Source: Bacteroidia bacterium
Lineage (GTDB): Bacteria > Bacteroidota > Bacteroidia > Bacteroidales > P3
Direction of reading: 5' to 3'
NCBI GenBank assembly: GCA_025999775.1
Contig: BNXT01000106.1
Coordinates: forward strand, 1 to 5,233
DNA length: 5,233 bases
The notes under the pieces are model-generated. The model saw nothing but the letters and a program-made list of their open reading frames with translations. It ran no database searches and was not told the DNA's origin. Of this stretch, positions 1 through 5,233 are shown piece after piece (within the stretch, counting starts at the first letter, position 1; each line of letters starts with the position of its first letter). A program made the position numbers and the translations under genes.

Positions 1-212
1 TAAAAAATTTAGATGATGAATGGTGGAATACGGCAAAACTGTCTGATGATTGGTTGGATAAAATTTTTCCCGCATTTTACAAACAATTAGGAGTAAATGT
101 TGGCGCAAATTTTAAGAAGAATTATTATTTACTTATTTCATTGTTGGACAAAAAAAATATTTCTGCCGAAATTTCTGAAAAATTAGATGCTATTTATGGC
201 TTACTAAAATGA
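1..212 (+). CDS. C-terminal fragment of an unrecognised protein (5' end outside window)
   Basis: An open frame enters from the left edge (first whole codon at base 3) and ends at the TGA at 210-212, giving 69 residues. It contains no ATG, so the start lies outside the window. The visible part begins with an acidic, tryptophan-containing stretch (NLDDEWWNTAKLSDDWLDKI), continues as a predicted amphipathic helical region, and ends in a short helix (ISEKLDAIYGLLK). I see no signal peptide, membrane segment or catalytic motif, and I do not recognise the family. GC content is about 27% by hand count, against roughly 43-45% in sampled lines of the neighbouring genes, which suggests an accessory or recently acquired gene. 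That it is coding is inferred from the uninterrupted frame and plausible amino-acid composition; no clear terminator follows it. Confidence 0.6.
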   Translation, partial: KNLDDEWWNTAKLSDDWLDKIFPAFYKQLGVNVGANFKKNYYLLISLLDKKNISAEISEKLDAIYGLLK

Positions 213-329
213 TAAGGGAAAAAACAATTTTAAAGAAAAAGTAGTAATTCAAAAATTTTGTGTAAATTTGCAAAAGTCGTTACAAATTACAAAGATAATT
301 TGTAGAGTGTCAACTTAAAATGTACTTCA
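213..329 (+). promoter_or_regulatory. AT-rich spacer, probable promoter region of the acyl-CoA synthetase gene
   Basis: This 117-bp spacer contains no GC-rich hairpin that could terminate the upstream gene. It holds one exact match to the Bacteroidota -7 element TAnnTTTG (TAAATTTG, 263-270), but no TTTG lies about 20 bp upstream of it, so the promoter call is weak. A second, imperfect element (TAATTTG, 296-302) sits closer to the gene, inside the inverted repeat at 281-304. No convincing ribosome binding site precedes the ATG at 330, as is usual in this phylum. An ATG at 320 is out of frame and closes within 11 codons. Confidence 0.4.
281..304. repeat. Perfect 9-bp inverted repeat, candidate operator
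   Basis: TACAAATTA (281-289) and TAATTTGTA (296-304) are exact reverse complements separated by six bases (CAAAGA). The repeat ends 25 bp before the acyl-CoA synthetase start codon and overlaps a -7-like sequence. Its size and position fit an operator for a dimeric repressor, but in DNA this AT-rich a chance repeat is possible. No regulator gene is visible in the window. Confidence 0.45.
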
Positions 330-2099
330 ATGAAAGTAACTCGTCTTTTTGATATATTGCCTTACGTTAAGGAAACCTACGGGAATCTTAGCAATATGGT
401 GAACAAAAAAATGAATGGTCAATGGCAAGGCTATACCACAGATGAATTTATTGACAGCGTAGATACGTTGAGTTATGGGTTACTTGATTTAGGATTACAG
501 CCCGGCGATACCGTAGCTATTATCAGTAGTAACCGACCGGAGTGGAATTTTTTAGATTTGGCAGTGCAACAAATAGGAGCCATACCCGTGCCTATTTATC
601 CGACTATCAGTGAAAGTGAGTACGACTACATTTTGAATCATGCCGATGTTAAACTTGTTTTTTCTGAAGGTGCAGAATTGCTCCAAAAGTTAGAGCATAT
701 CCTTCATAAAGTGCCTTCCATAAAAGAGATTTTTACGTTTATAGATAGGGGTGAGCATCGCTATTTAGCGCAATTATTCGAATTAGGTCGGCAGCATCCG
801 CAACCGGCGCTGTTGCAACAATACAAAGACCGTATTCGTCCCGATGATACGGCGACCATCATTTTTACTTCGGGGACTACAGGTGTTTCTAAAGGCGTGA
901 TGCTTACTCACTCCAATATCATACTGAATATAGATGGTTTGTGGGATGTCCCAAAATGTGAAGGCGCGGTTATTAATGCGCTGAGTTTTTTGCCGTTGTG
1001 CCACGTCTATGAACGAACGGTGAACTATTTATACTTCATGAAAGGCTACCATGTGTATTATGCAGAAAATGCAGCAGCGGTAGCAACAACGGCTCAAGAA
1101 ATACAGCCACAGATTATGGTGTGCGTGCCTCGTATTTTTGAAAAATTGTATGACAAAATCTATACCGCAGGAGAGAAAATGCCGCTGGTATCAAAATGGA
1201 TTTACTATTGGGCGATACACTTGGCGTTGCGGTTTAATGCCGACCATCAAACAAGACTGTACCGTATTGAACACGCTATTGCCGACAAATTAGTATATAA
1301 GAAACTGCGTGATGTTTTGGGTGGTAATATCCGTCTTATTATCAGTGGTGGAGCAGCTATACAGGAACGGTTGGCACGATTCTTTTTGGGTATCGGATTG
1401 CCCTTCATCGAAGGCTACGGCATGACGGAAACATCGCCTGTTATAGCGGTTAATTTATGGGAGAAAGGTTGTAGTAGAATAGGTACGGTGGGATTTGTAC
1501 TGAAAGATTTGGAAGTGAAAATAGCTAAGGATAATGAAATCCTTGTACGAGGCTACAGCGTGATGAAAGGGTACTACAAAAATCCTGAAGAAACAAGCGC
1601 TGTCATTGATGCGGAAGGCTTCCTCCATACCGGCGATTTAGGCAGTTTTGAGGATGGTAAGTTTCTCAAGATTGTGGGACGTAAAAAATCCCTGTTTAAA
1701 ACGTCATTTGGAAAATTTGTGAATCCAATCCTTATTGAAGACAAGTTTAAAGAATCCCCTTTTATAGACAACATGATGGTTGTAGGTGAAGGACAAAAAT
1801 TCGCGGCAGCGATTATTACAATAGATTGGGAGTTCTTAAGAGGCTGGTGGAAACGCAAAAGTTTAGGCGCTTTCCCTGAAAAAACAGAGGCTCTTAACCA
1901 TCCGCTTTTTAAGAAACGTATCAAAAAAGAGGTTGCTAAGTATAATGAGTTTTTTGGTAAAACAGAGCAAATAGGGAAATATACAGTTATTGCAGATGAA
2001 TGGTCGCCGGAAACGGGTGAACTCTCTCAAACACTCAAACTGCGTCGCAACCTTGTAGAACCGCACTATAAAGAGCAAATCGAAGCATTGTTCGTGTAG
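330..2099 (+). CDS. Long-chain fatty acid--CoA ligase (AMP-forming acyl-CoA synthetase)
   Basis: This 589-residue enzyme of the adenylate-forming (ANL) superfamily activates a fatty acid with ATP to acyl-AMP, then transfers the acyl group to coenzyme A. It is probably cytoplasmic or peripheral to the inner membrane. The signature motifs are all present in order: the P-loop TSGTTGVSKG (180-189), LPLCHVYERT (221-230) typical of the FAA1/FadD15-like branch (COG1022), EGYGMTET (361-368), GTVG (385-388), HTGD with the ribose-binding Asp (433-436), the hinge region GRKKSLFKTSFGKFVNP (450-466), and a C-terminal lysine in LSQTLKLRR (K570) matching the catalytic Lys. Length is normal for this branch, and no signal peptide or membrane segment is seen. 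The ATG at 330 is the first in-frame start. The usual GG of the hinge motif reads FG here. Translation ends with tandem stops TAG TGA (2097-2102). The acyl-chain length preference cannot be read from sequence, so I give no symbol; fadD-like is a fair description. Confidence 0.95.
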   Translation: MKVTRLFDILPYVKETYGNLSNMVNKKMNGQWQGYTTDEFIDSVDTLSYGLLDLGLQPGDTVAIISSNRPEWNFLDLAVQQIGAIPVPIYPTISESEYDYILNHADVKLVFSEGAELLQKLEHILHKVPSIKEIFTFIDRGEHRYLAQLFELGRQHPQPALLQQYKDRIRPDDTATIIFTSGTTGVSKGVMLTHSNIILNIDGLWDVPKCEGAVINALSFLPLCHVYERTVNYLYFMKGYHVYYAENAAAVATTAQEIQPQIMVCVPRIFEKLYDKIYTAGEKMPLVSKWIYYWAIHLALRFNADHQTRLYRIEHAIADKLVYKKLRDVLGGNIRLIISGGAAIQERLARFFLGIGLPFIEGYGMTETSPVIAVNLWEKGCSRIGTVGFVLKDLEVKIAKDNEILVRGYSVMKGYYKNPEETSAVIDAEGFLHTGDLGSFEDGKFLKIVGRKKSLFKTSFGKFVNPILIEDKFKESPFIDNMMVVGEGQKFAAAIITIDWEFLRGWWKRKSLGAFPEKTEALNHPLFKKRIKKEVAKYNEFFGKTEQIGKYTVIADEWSPETGELSQTLKLRRNLVEPHYKEQIEALFV

Positions 2100-2103
2100 T
2101 GAT

Positions 2104-2127
2104 TTTTTTTTGTTGCAACAAAAAAAA
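2104..2127. repeat. 24-bp perfect palindrome (T8-GTTGCAAC-A8)
   Basis: Eight T, then GTTGCAAC, then eight A form an uninterrupted palindrome centred between 2115 and 2116. It starts five bases after the synthetase TAG stop. As RNA it can fold from either strand, but with only an AU-rich stem. Its A-run is the complement of the U-tract of the adjoining minus-strand terminator, so the two structures share bases 2120-2127. Confidence 0.85.
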
Positions 2128-2150
2128 GGGTGGTCAATAGACCACCCTTT
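2120..2150 (-). terminator. Intrinsic terminator of rpmB, possibly bidirectional
   Basis: AAAGGGTGGTC (2125-2135) and GACCACCCTTT (2140-2150) form a perfect 11-bp stem with a four-base AATA loop. Read on the minus strand, the GC-rich core of the stem is followed by eight T (complement of 2120-2127), a classic Rho-independent terminator lying 16 bases beyond the rpmB stop codon. On the plus strand the stem is followed only by TTTCAGTT, so termination of the acyl-CoA synthetase transcript would be weaker, although the A-run in front of the stem could pair with that short T-run. Confidence 0.9.
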
Positions 2151-2166
2151 CAGTTCTCAAGGTGCA

Positions 2167-2406
2167 TTACAAACGGATTAAACCATTTTTTTCTGCTTCC
2201 AACAAACAAGCGTAGATGCCTTTTTTGCTAATATTACGTATGGCTTTAGCCGATACTCTAAGCGTAACCCAAGCGTCTTCTTCGGGTACATAGAATTTCT
2301 TGACCTGAAGATTCGGATAGAATCTGCGCCTTGTTTTAATGTTCGAGTGCGACACATTATTGCCGCTAATCACTTTCTTTCCAGTAAGTTCACAAACTCT
2401 TGACAT
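2167..2406 (-). CDS. rpmB: 50S ribosomal protein L28 (bL28)
   Basis: This 79-residue basic protein is a component of the large ribosomal subunit that binds 23S rRNA. The N-terminus MSRVCELTGKK, the segment GNNVSHSNIKTRRRF (residues 15-29) followed by PNL, and the LRVSAKAIRNISKKGI stretch match bL28 almost residue for residue. Length is the same as in the family (E. coli about 78 residues). The ATG at 2406 gives the conserved N-terminus directly. Only one cysteine is present near the N-terminus (Cys5), so there is no zinc-ribbon CxxC pair. The gene has its own promoter (2432-2462) and terminator (2120-2150) and so looks monocistronic. In many Bacteroidota rpmB is followed by rpmG (bL33); here the next gene is convergent and unrelated. 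Confidence 0.97.
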   Translation of the reverse strand: MSRVCELTGKKVISGNNVSHSNIKTRRRFYPNLQVKKFYVPEEDAWVTLRVSAKAIRNISKKGIYACLLEAEKNGLIRL

Positions 2407-2431
2407 AACCTATACTTGTTAAATTGGGGTG

Positions 2432-2462
2432 CAAAGTTACAAATAATTTTTGACTTTACCAA
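2432..2462 (-). promoter_or_regulatory. Bacteroidota-type promoter of rpmB
   Basis: On the minus strand a -33 TTG (complement of 2460-2462) is followed after 20 bp by TAACTTTG (complement of 2432-2439), an exact match to the Bacteroidota sigma-ABfr -7 consensus TAnnTTTG. Transcription would start near 2425, leaving a short leader of about 20 nt before the ATG at 2406. The -33 element lies only 7 bp past the parC stop codon, so the promoter fills the whole intergenic gap. No clear ribosome binding site is present. Confidence 0.85.
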
Positions 2463-2469
2463 CTATTTT

Positions 2470-5112
2470 TTAAAAAAGTTCACCTTGCTCAAAATGGTCA
2501 TCACCAAAATGGTCATCTGTATCATCTTCCGATTGTACTTCTATTGGTTCCTCATAAGGCAATGATTCCAACCATGTCAGCGATTTAATAGCAAAGTTAG
2601 AGAGCTTCTTTCCTTTCACTTTATAGCTTTTAGCCTCGATGGTCTCCGCTATGTTCAGGGTATCGTTATGCAGCGTTTTTTTATTGACTTTGTGGTCATA
2701 CTCTATTTCCAACATAGGAAGGTAATCCGTACTAATCGTTACCAAGCTTGTATCGGGATGGCTATCGCTATCCACAAAAGGAATCGTCATTTTATCTTTA
2801 TCTTCCACTAAAAACCGCTTCACATAATGGATTTTACTGCCACCGTCGAAATAAACGGCAGTAACAGGCTTTTTGGGGTTGTATTGTTCGATATGCAGGA
2901 TGTCGTCATCATAACGATTGGTTAAATCGGAGTTGGTTAATCGGTAGTAACCGGCGTTGGTGATCACGAGTATTTTATCGGTTGGCTTAAACTCTCCCAA
3001 ATAGGCTCCACGTCCTTCGCTGTTGAGCCGTTTGATACTTTCATCAAACCAAATTTTACGAGCGCCCAACGTGGACAATCCGCGATTTTCCATGACAATT
3101 TTTCTCACGCTATGTCTTGACACGATATTACCCATAGACGAACGTCCTTTGATGGTTAGTTCGGCGAAATCGAACTCATACTCCAAGCGCCGTAATCCGG
3201 GTTTGTTTTTCAGCGCTATCTTAATTTTTTCGGCTTCTCCGTTGGGGTTTACCGTAAAATAGAGTACTTTACTATCTTTTGTCCCTTTTGTGAGGTCATA
3301 CGGTTTATCGCGCGTTATGCCGCCCACCGAAAAACGTTTAGCATACGAGAAGCCTTGTTTACCATCCTGATAGACCATATTATACACGGTGCGCTCGTCA
3401 TTTTTCTTAAAAATACCGACATGAATGATATTTTGTCCGAAGAACGTTTTTTCCGCCACTTTAGATACCATGAAACTACCATCTTCACGGAAAGCGATGA
3501 TGTCGTCCAAATCGGAGCAATCTGCAATAAATTCGTCTTTTTTAAGACCGGTTCCGACAAAGCCATCGTCCCTATTCATATACAATTTAACATTGTTCGC
3601 CGCCACATTTTGTGCCTGTATCGTTTCAAAGCTACGCAACTCGGTCTTGCGTTCATACGGTTTGCCGTATTTTTTCTTCAAATTCTGAAAATACGCAATA
3701 GCGTAGTCCGTCAGGTGTGCCAGATGATTTTGTACCTCATCTATCTCTGCTTCTACACTCTTGATATGCTCATCCGCTTTTTTCACATCAAACTTGGAAA
3801 TCTTACGTACCGGTTTTTCGGTCAGTTTCACAATGTCTTCACGCAAAATATCCTTACGCAACAGTTTCTGAAAAGGTTTAAATGCGGTTTTGATATTGTC
3901 CAAGATATTATCCCATGTTTTAACATCGTTTTCGAGTTCACGATAGATACGTTGTTCAAAAAATATCTTTTCCAATGAGCTATAGTGCCAGTCAGTATCT
4001 AATTCTTCGAGTCGTATCTCCAATTCCCGTTGCAATAGCTGTTTCGTTTTTTCTGTGCTGTAGCGCAAAACGTCGCTTACAGTAACAAAGACCGGTTTTT
4101 GCTCTTGTATCACGCACACATTGGGCGAAATAGACACTTCACAGTCGGTAAATACATACAACGCGTCAATGGTTGTGTCAATGGATACATTAGGCTCTAA
4201 ATGCACTAATATCTCAACATTTTCGGACGTATTATCGTCGATTTTTTTGATCTTAATTTTACCTCTATCGCGCGCTTTGATGATAGAGTCTATTACTTTT
4301 TCTGTTGTAGTAGAGAAAGGAATTTCCGTGATGACCAATGTTTTCTTGTCTAATGGCTTTATTCTGGCGCGAATGCGTACTTTACCGCCGCGTAAGCCGT
4401 CATTGTAGTTAGAGACATCCATCATGCCGGCTGTCGGAAAGTCGGGATATAGCTCAAACGGCTGATTTTTCAATATTTTAATGGTGGCATCAATTAATTC
4501 GTTGAAGTTATGCGGTAATATTGAGGTCGCCATACCTACAGCGATACCGTCAGCGCCTTGTAGTAGCAATAACGGGAATTTGACCGACAGCGCCACCGGT
4601 TCACGATTACGACCATCATAAGACATTTTCCACGCGGTTGTTTTATCGTTGAAAACCACCTCCGTAGCAAATTTGGATAGTCGCGCTTCAATATAACGGG
4701 GCGCTGCCGCCGAATCGCCCGTTAAGATATTACCCCAGTTACCTTGACAATCAATGAGATAGTCTTTTTGTCCTAATTGTACCAAGGCATCACCGATGGA
4801 TGCGTCGCCATGCGGATGGTATTTCATTGTATTACCAATGATATTAGCCACTTTGTTGTAACGTCCGTCGTCCAATTCCTTCATAGAATGCAGAATACGC
4901 CGCTGTACGGGTTTCAATCCGTCCTGTATTTCAGGTATGGCACGCTCCAATATCACGTAGGACGCATAATCCAAATACCATGACTGGTACATATCGTGCA
5001 AACTGAATTTGCGGTACGCATTTTCGTTGGTACTGCTCTGCACGGCGTTACCAGCCTCTTTGGTCGCCGAATCCTCCAATATATCGTTAGTAGGTTTTTC
5101 TGTTTTAGACAT
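2470..5112 (-). CDS. parC: DNA topoisomerase IV subunit A (ParC/GyrA family)
   Basis: This 880-residue catalytic subunit of a type IIA topoisomerase would act with ParE (GyrB-like, not in the window) to cut both DNA strands, pass a duplex and reseal, decatenating chromosomes. The winged-helix breakage region (about 35-150) holds YHPHGDASIGDA (98-109), QGNWG (123-127) and the nucleophile Tyr140 with Arg139 in AAAPRYIEARLS. A tower domain with FPLLLLQGADGIAVGMA follows (179-195), then a charged coiled-coil region (about 350-485) and a beta-pinwheel-like C-terminal domain (about 495-845). No gyrase box (QRRGGKG) is seen, so I prefer topoisomerase IV to gyrase; gyrA remains the alternative. The tail (854-880) is strongly acidic. 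I chose the ATG at 5112. The frame can be extended to a TTG at 5139, but that adds a hydrophobic nine-residue stretch (LILACLFSS) foreign to the family. No convincing promoter or ribosome binding site is visible upstream. The Ala at the quinolone-contact Ser position is noted under findings. Confidence 0.9.
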   Translation of the reverse strand: MSKTEKPTNDILEDSATKEAGNAVQSSTNENAYRKFSLHDMYQSWYLDYASYVILERAIPEIQDGLKPVQRRILHSMKELDDGRYNKVANIIGNTMKYHPHGDASIGDALVQLGQKDYLIDCQGNWGNILTGDSAAAPRYIEARLSKFATEVVFNDKTTAWKMSYDGRNREPVALSVKFPLLLLQGADGIAVGMATSILPHNFNELIDATIKILKNQPFELYPDFPTAGMMDVSNYNDGLRGGKVRIRARIKPLDKKTLVITEIPFSTTTEKVIDSIIKARDRGKIKIKKIDDNTSENVEILVHLEPNVSIDTTIDALYVFTDCEVSISPNVCVIQEQKPVFVTVSDVLRYSTEKTKQLLQRELEIRLEELDTDWHYSSLEKIFFEQRIYRELENDVKTWDNILDNIKTAFKPFQKLLRKDILREDIVKLTEKPVRKISKFDVKKADEHIKSVEAEIDEVQNHLAHLTDYAIAYFQNLKKKYGKPYERKTELRSFETIQAQNVAANNVKLYMNRDDGFVGTGLKKDEFIADCSDLDDIIAFREDGSFMVSKVAEKTFFGQNIIHVGIFKKNDERTVYNMVYQDGKQGFSYAKRFSVGGITRDKPYDLTKGTKDSKVLYFTVNPNGEAEKIKIALKNKPGLRRLEYEFDFAELTIKGRSSMGNIVSRHSVRKIVMENRGLSTLGARKIWFDESIKRLNSEGRGAYLGEFKPTDKILVITNAGYYRLTNSDLTNRYDDDILHIEQYNPKKPVTAVYFDGGSKIHYVKRFLVEDKDKMTIPFVDSDSHPDTSLVTISTDYLPMLEIEYDHKVNKKTLHNDTLNIAETIEAKSYKVKGKKLSNFAIKSLTWLESLPYEEPIEVQSEDDTDDHFGDDHFEQGELF
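2490..2517 (-). repeat. Tandem in-frame duplication near the 3' end of parC
   Basis: The 13-mer CAAAATGGTCATC occurs at 2490-2502 and again at 2505-2517, a period of 15 bp. In the protein this gives DDHFG-DDHFE (residues 866-875) within the acidic tail. Because the period is five codons the frame is kept, which fits a recent slippage or short tandem duplication in a disordered tail. Confidence 0.85.
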
Positions 5113-5128
5113 GCTGCTGAATAAGCAT
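5105..5128 (-). other. Possible start-codon hairpin and 7-codon overlapping upstream ORF at parC
   Basis: On the minus strand CATGCT (complement of 5124-5129) and AGCATG (complement of 5110-5115) can pair into a 6-bp stem with an eight-base loop, placing the parC AUG (5112-5110) in the 3' arm. The ATG of the 5' arm (5128-5126) opens a short frame reading MLIQQHV, ending in TAA at 5107-5105, four bases inside parC. It has no ribosome binding site. The geometry is real; any control of translation is inference. Confidence 0.25.
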
Positions 5129-5135
5129 GCCAAAA

Positions 5136-5233
5136 TCAAAAAATAAATGTCTTCTTTTTGTGGCGCTCCTCCTGTGTTTCAATATATCGTGCTACTTGTG
5201 GAATTCCACACTCCACACTCAATTCATTATTCA
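5136..5233 (-). pseudogene. Remnant of an IS200-type (Y1/HUH) transposase, C-terminal end
   Basis: Minus-strand frame 5231 to 5136 is open from the right edge to a TGA (5138-5136) and encodes 31 residues, ending VARYIETQEERHKKKTFIF. From my knowledge of the family, YIxxQEEHHKKKTF is the hallmark C-terminal helix of Y1 transposases of the IS200/REP-associated group, and its tyrosine (codon 5186-5184) corresponds to the nucleophile that attacks DNA. Family members usually continue with an acidic EEY-type segment and 15-25 further residues; here the frame stops two codons after TF, so the end appears lost. The rest of the gene, if present, lies beyond 5233. The stop is 23 bp upstream of the parC start. 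The first ten or so residues (NNELSVECGI) match less clearly and may be non-coding junction sequence. The identification rests on a short segment. Confidence 0.55.
5197..5220. repeat. 14-bp palindrome next to a tandem heptamer
   Basis: TGTGGAATTCCACA (5197-5210) is a perfect palindrome around an EcoRI-type GAATTC. Overlapping its right arm, CACACTC occurs twice head to tail (5207-5213 and 5214-5220). They lie inside or at the edge of the transposase remnant, where the reading frame matches the family poorly. They could be part of the element's terminal hairpin or a junction scar. Confidence 0.6.

Noticed and set aside
320..352. Alternative start ATG at 320 for the acyl-CoA synthetase
   Set aside because: It is out of frame with the enzyme and runs into a stop after ten codons.
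1574..1924. A 116-residue minus-strand open frame inside the acyl-CoA synthetase gene
   Set aside because: It is antisense to the conserved hinge and C-terminal domain of the enzyme, with no promoter, ribosome binding site or recognisable domain.
3355..3978. A 207-residue plus-strand open frame antisense to parC
   Set aside because: It lies wholly inside parC, which has clear family motifs on the other strand. The translation is rich in Phe, Ile and Cys with no recognisable domain, as expected for a complement-strand shadow.
5113..5139. N-terminal extension of ParC from a TTG start at 5139, giving MILACLFSS and a lipobox-like LAC
   Set aside because: The extension is hydrophobic and unlike the family's soluble N-terminus, overlaps the transposase remnant's stop, and lacks a ribosome binding site. 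The ATG at 5112 gives a normal cytoplasmic start.
5165..5174. AGGAGGAG on the minus strand as a strong Shine-Dalgarno sequence for parC
   Set aside because: It lies more than 50 bases upstream of the parC ATG, with no start codon at a usable distance. It is simply the codons for Gln-Glu-Glu-Arg in the transposase remnant.
1..5233. A multi-gene defence, secretion or biosynthetic system
   Set aside because: All three complete genes are ordinary housekeeping or lipid-metabolism genes on different strands. The only unknown is a 69-residue fragment at the edge, which is not enough to support any system.

Overview
The window looks like chromosomal DNA from a member of the Bacteroidota. Three things point there. 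A textbook Bacteroidota promoter (TTG, 20 bp, TAACTTTG) lies in front of rpmB. Shine-Dalgarno sequences are weak or absent. The type IIA topoisomerase A subunit has a ParC-like form with the active-site neighbourhood HGDASIGDA and an acidic C-terminal tail. The genus cannot be told from the sequence. Most of the window is housekeeping. I did not find a defence system, CRISPR array, tRNA or rRNA, or a convincing new multi-gene system.

Layout from left to right. Bases 1-212 hold the 3' end of an unrecognised, very AT-rich (about 27% GC) plus-strand gene. A roughly 117-bp AT-rich spacer follows, with a perfect 9-bp inverted repeat (281-304) that may be an operator or part of the promoter. Then comes a complete AMP-forming long-chain acyl-CoA synthetase (330-2099, plus strand). 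It meets rpmB (ribosomal protein bL28, 2406-2167, minus strand) tail to tail. The 67-bp gap between them carries a 24-bp perfect palindrome fused to an 11-bp-stem intrinsic terminator, which serves rpmB best. rpmB has its own strong promoter in the 63-bp gap behind a large minus-strand gene (5112-2470). That gene encodes an 880-residue topoisomerase IV / gyrase A subunit, best called parC. Its last residues carry a tandem DDHF duplication and end in QGELF, which resembles a sliding-clamp-binding motif.

At the right edge, just upstream of parC, minus-strand frame 5231-5136 encodes what looks like the C-terminal end of an IS200-type (Y1/HUH) transposase. It includes the YIETQEERHKKKTF segment with the presumed nucleophilic tyrosine, and is cut short by a stop. 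This suggests that parC lies against the remains of a mobile element, possibly separating it from its usual partner parE.

The genes do not form one pathway. The acyl-CoA synthetase activates fatty acids for lipid synthesis or degradation, bL28 is a ribosome component, and ParC decatenates or relaxes DNA together with ParE. rpmB may receive some read-through from parC but is equipped to be transcribed alone.
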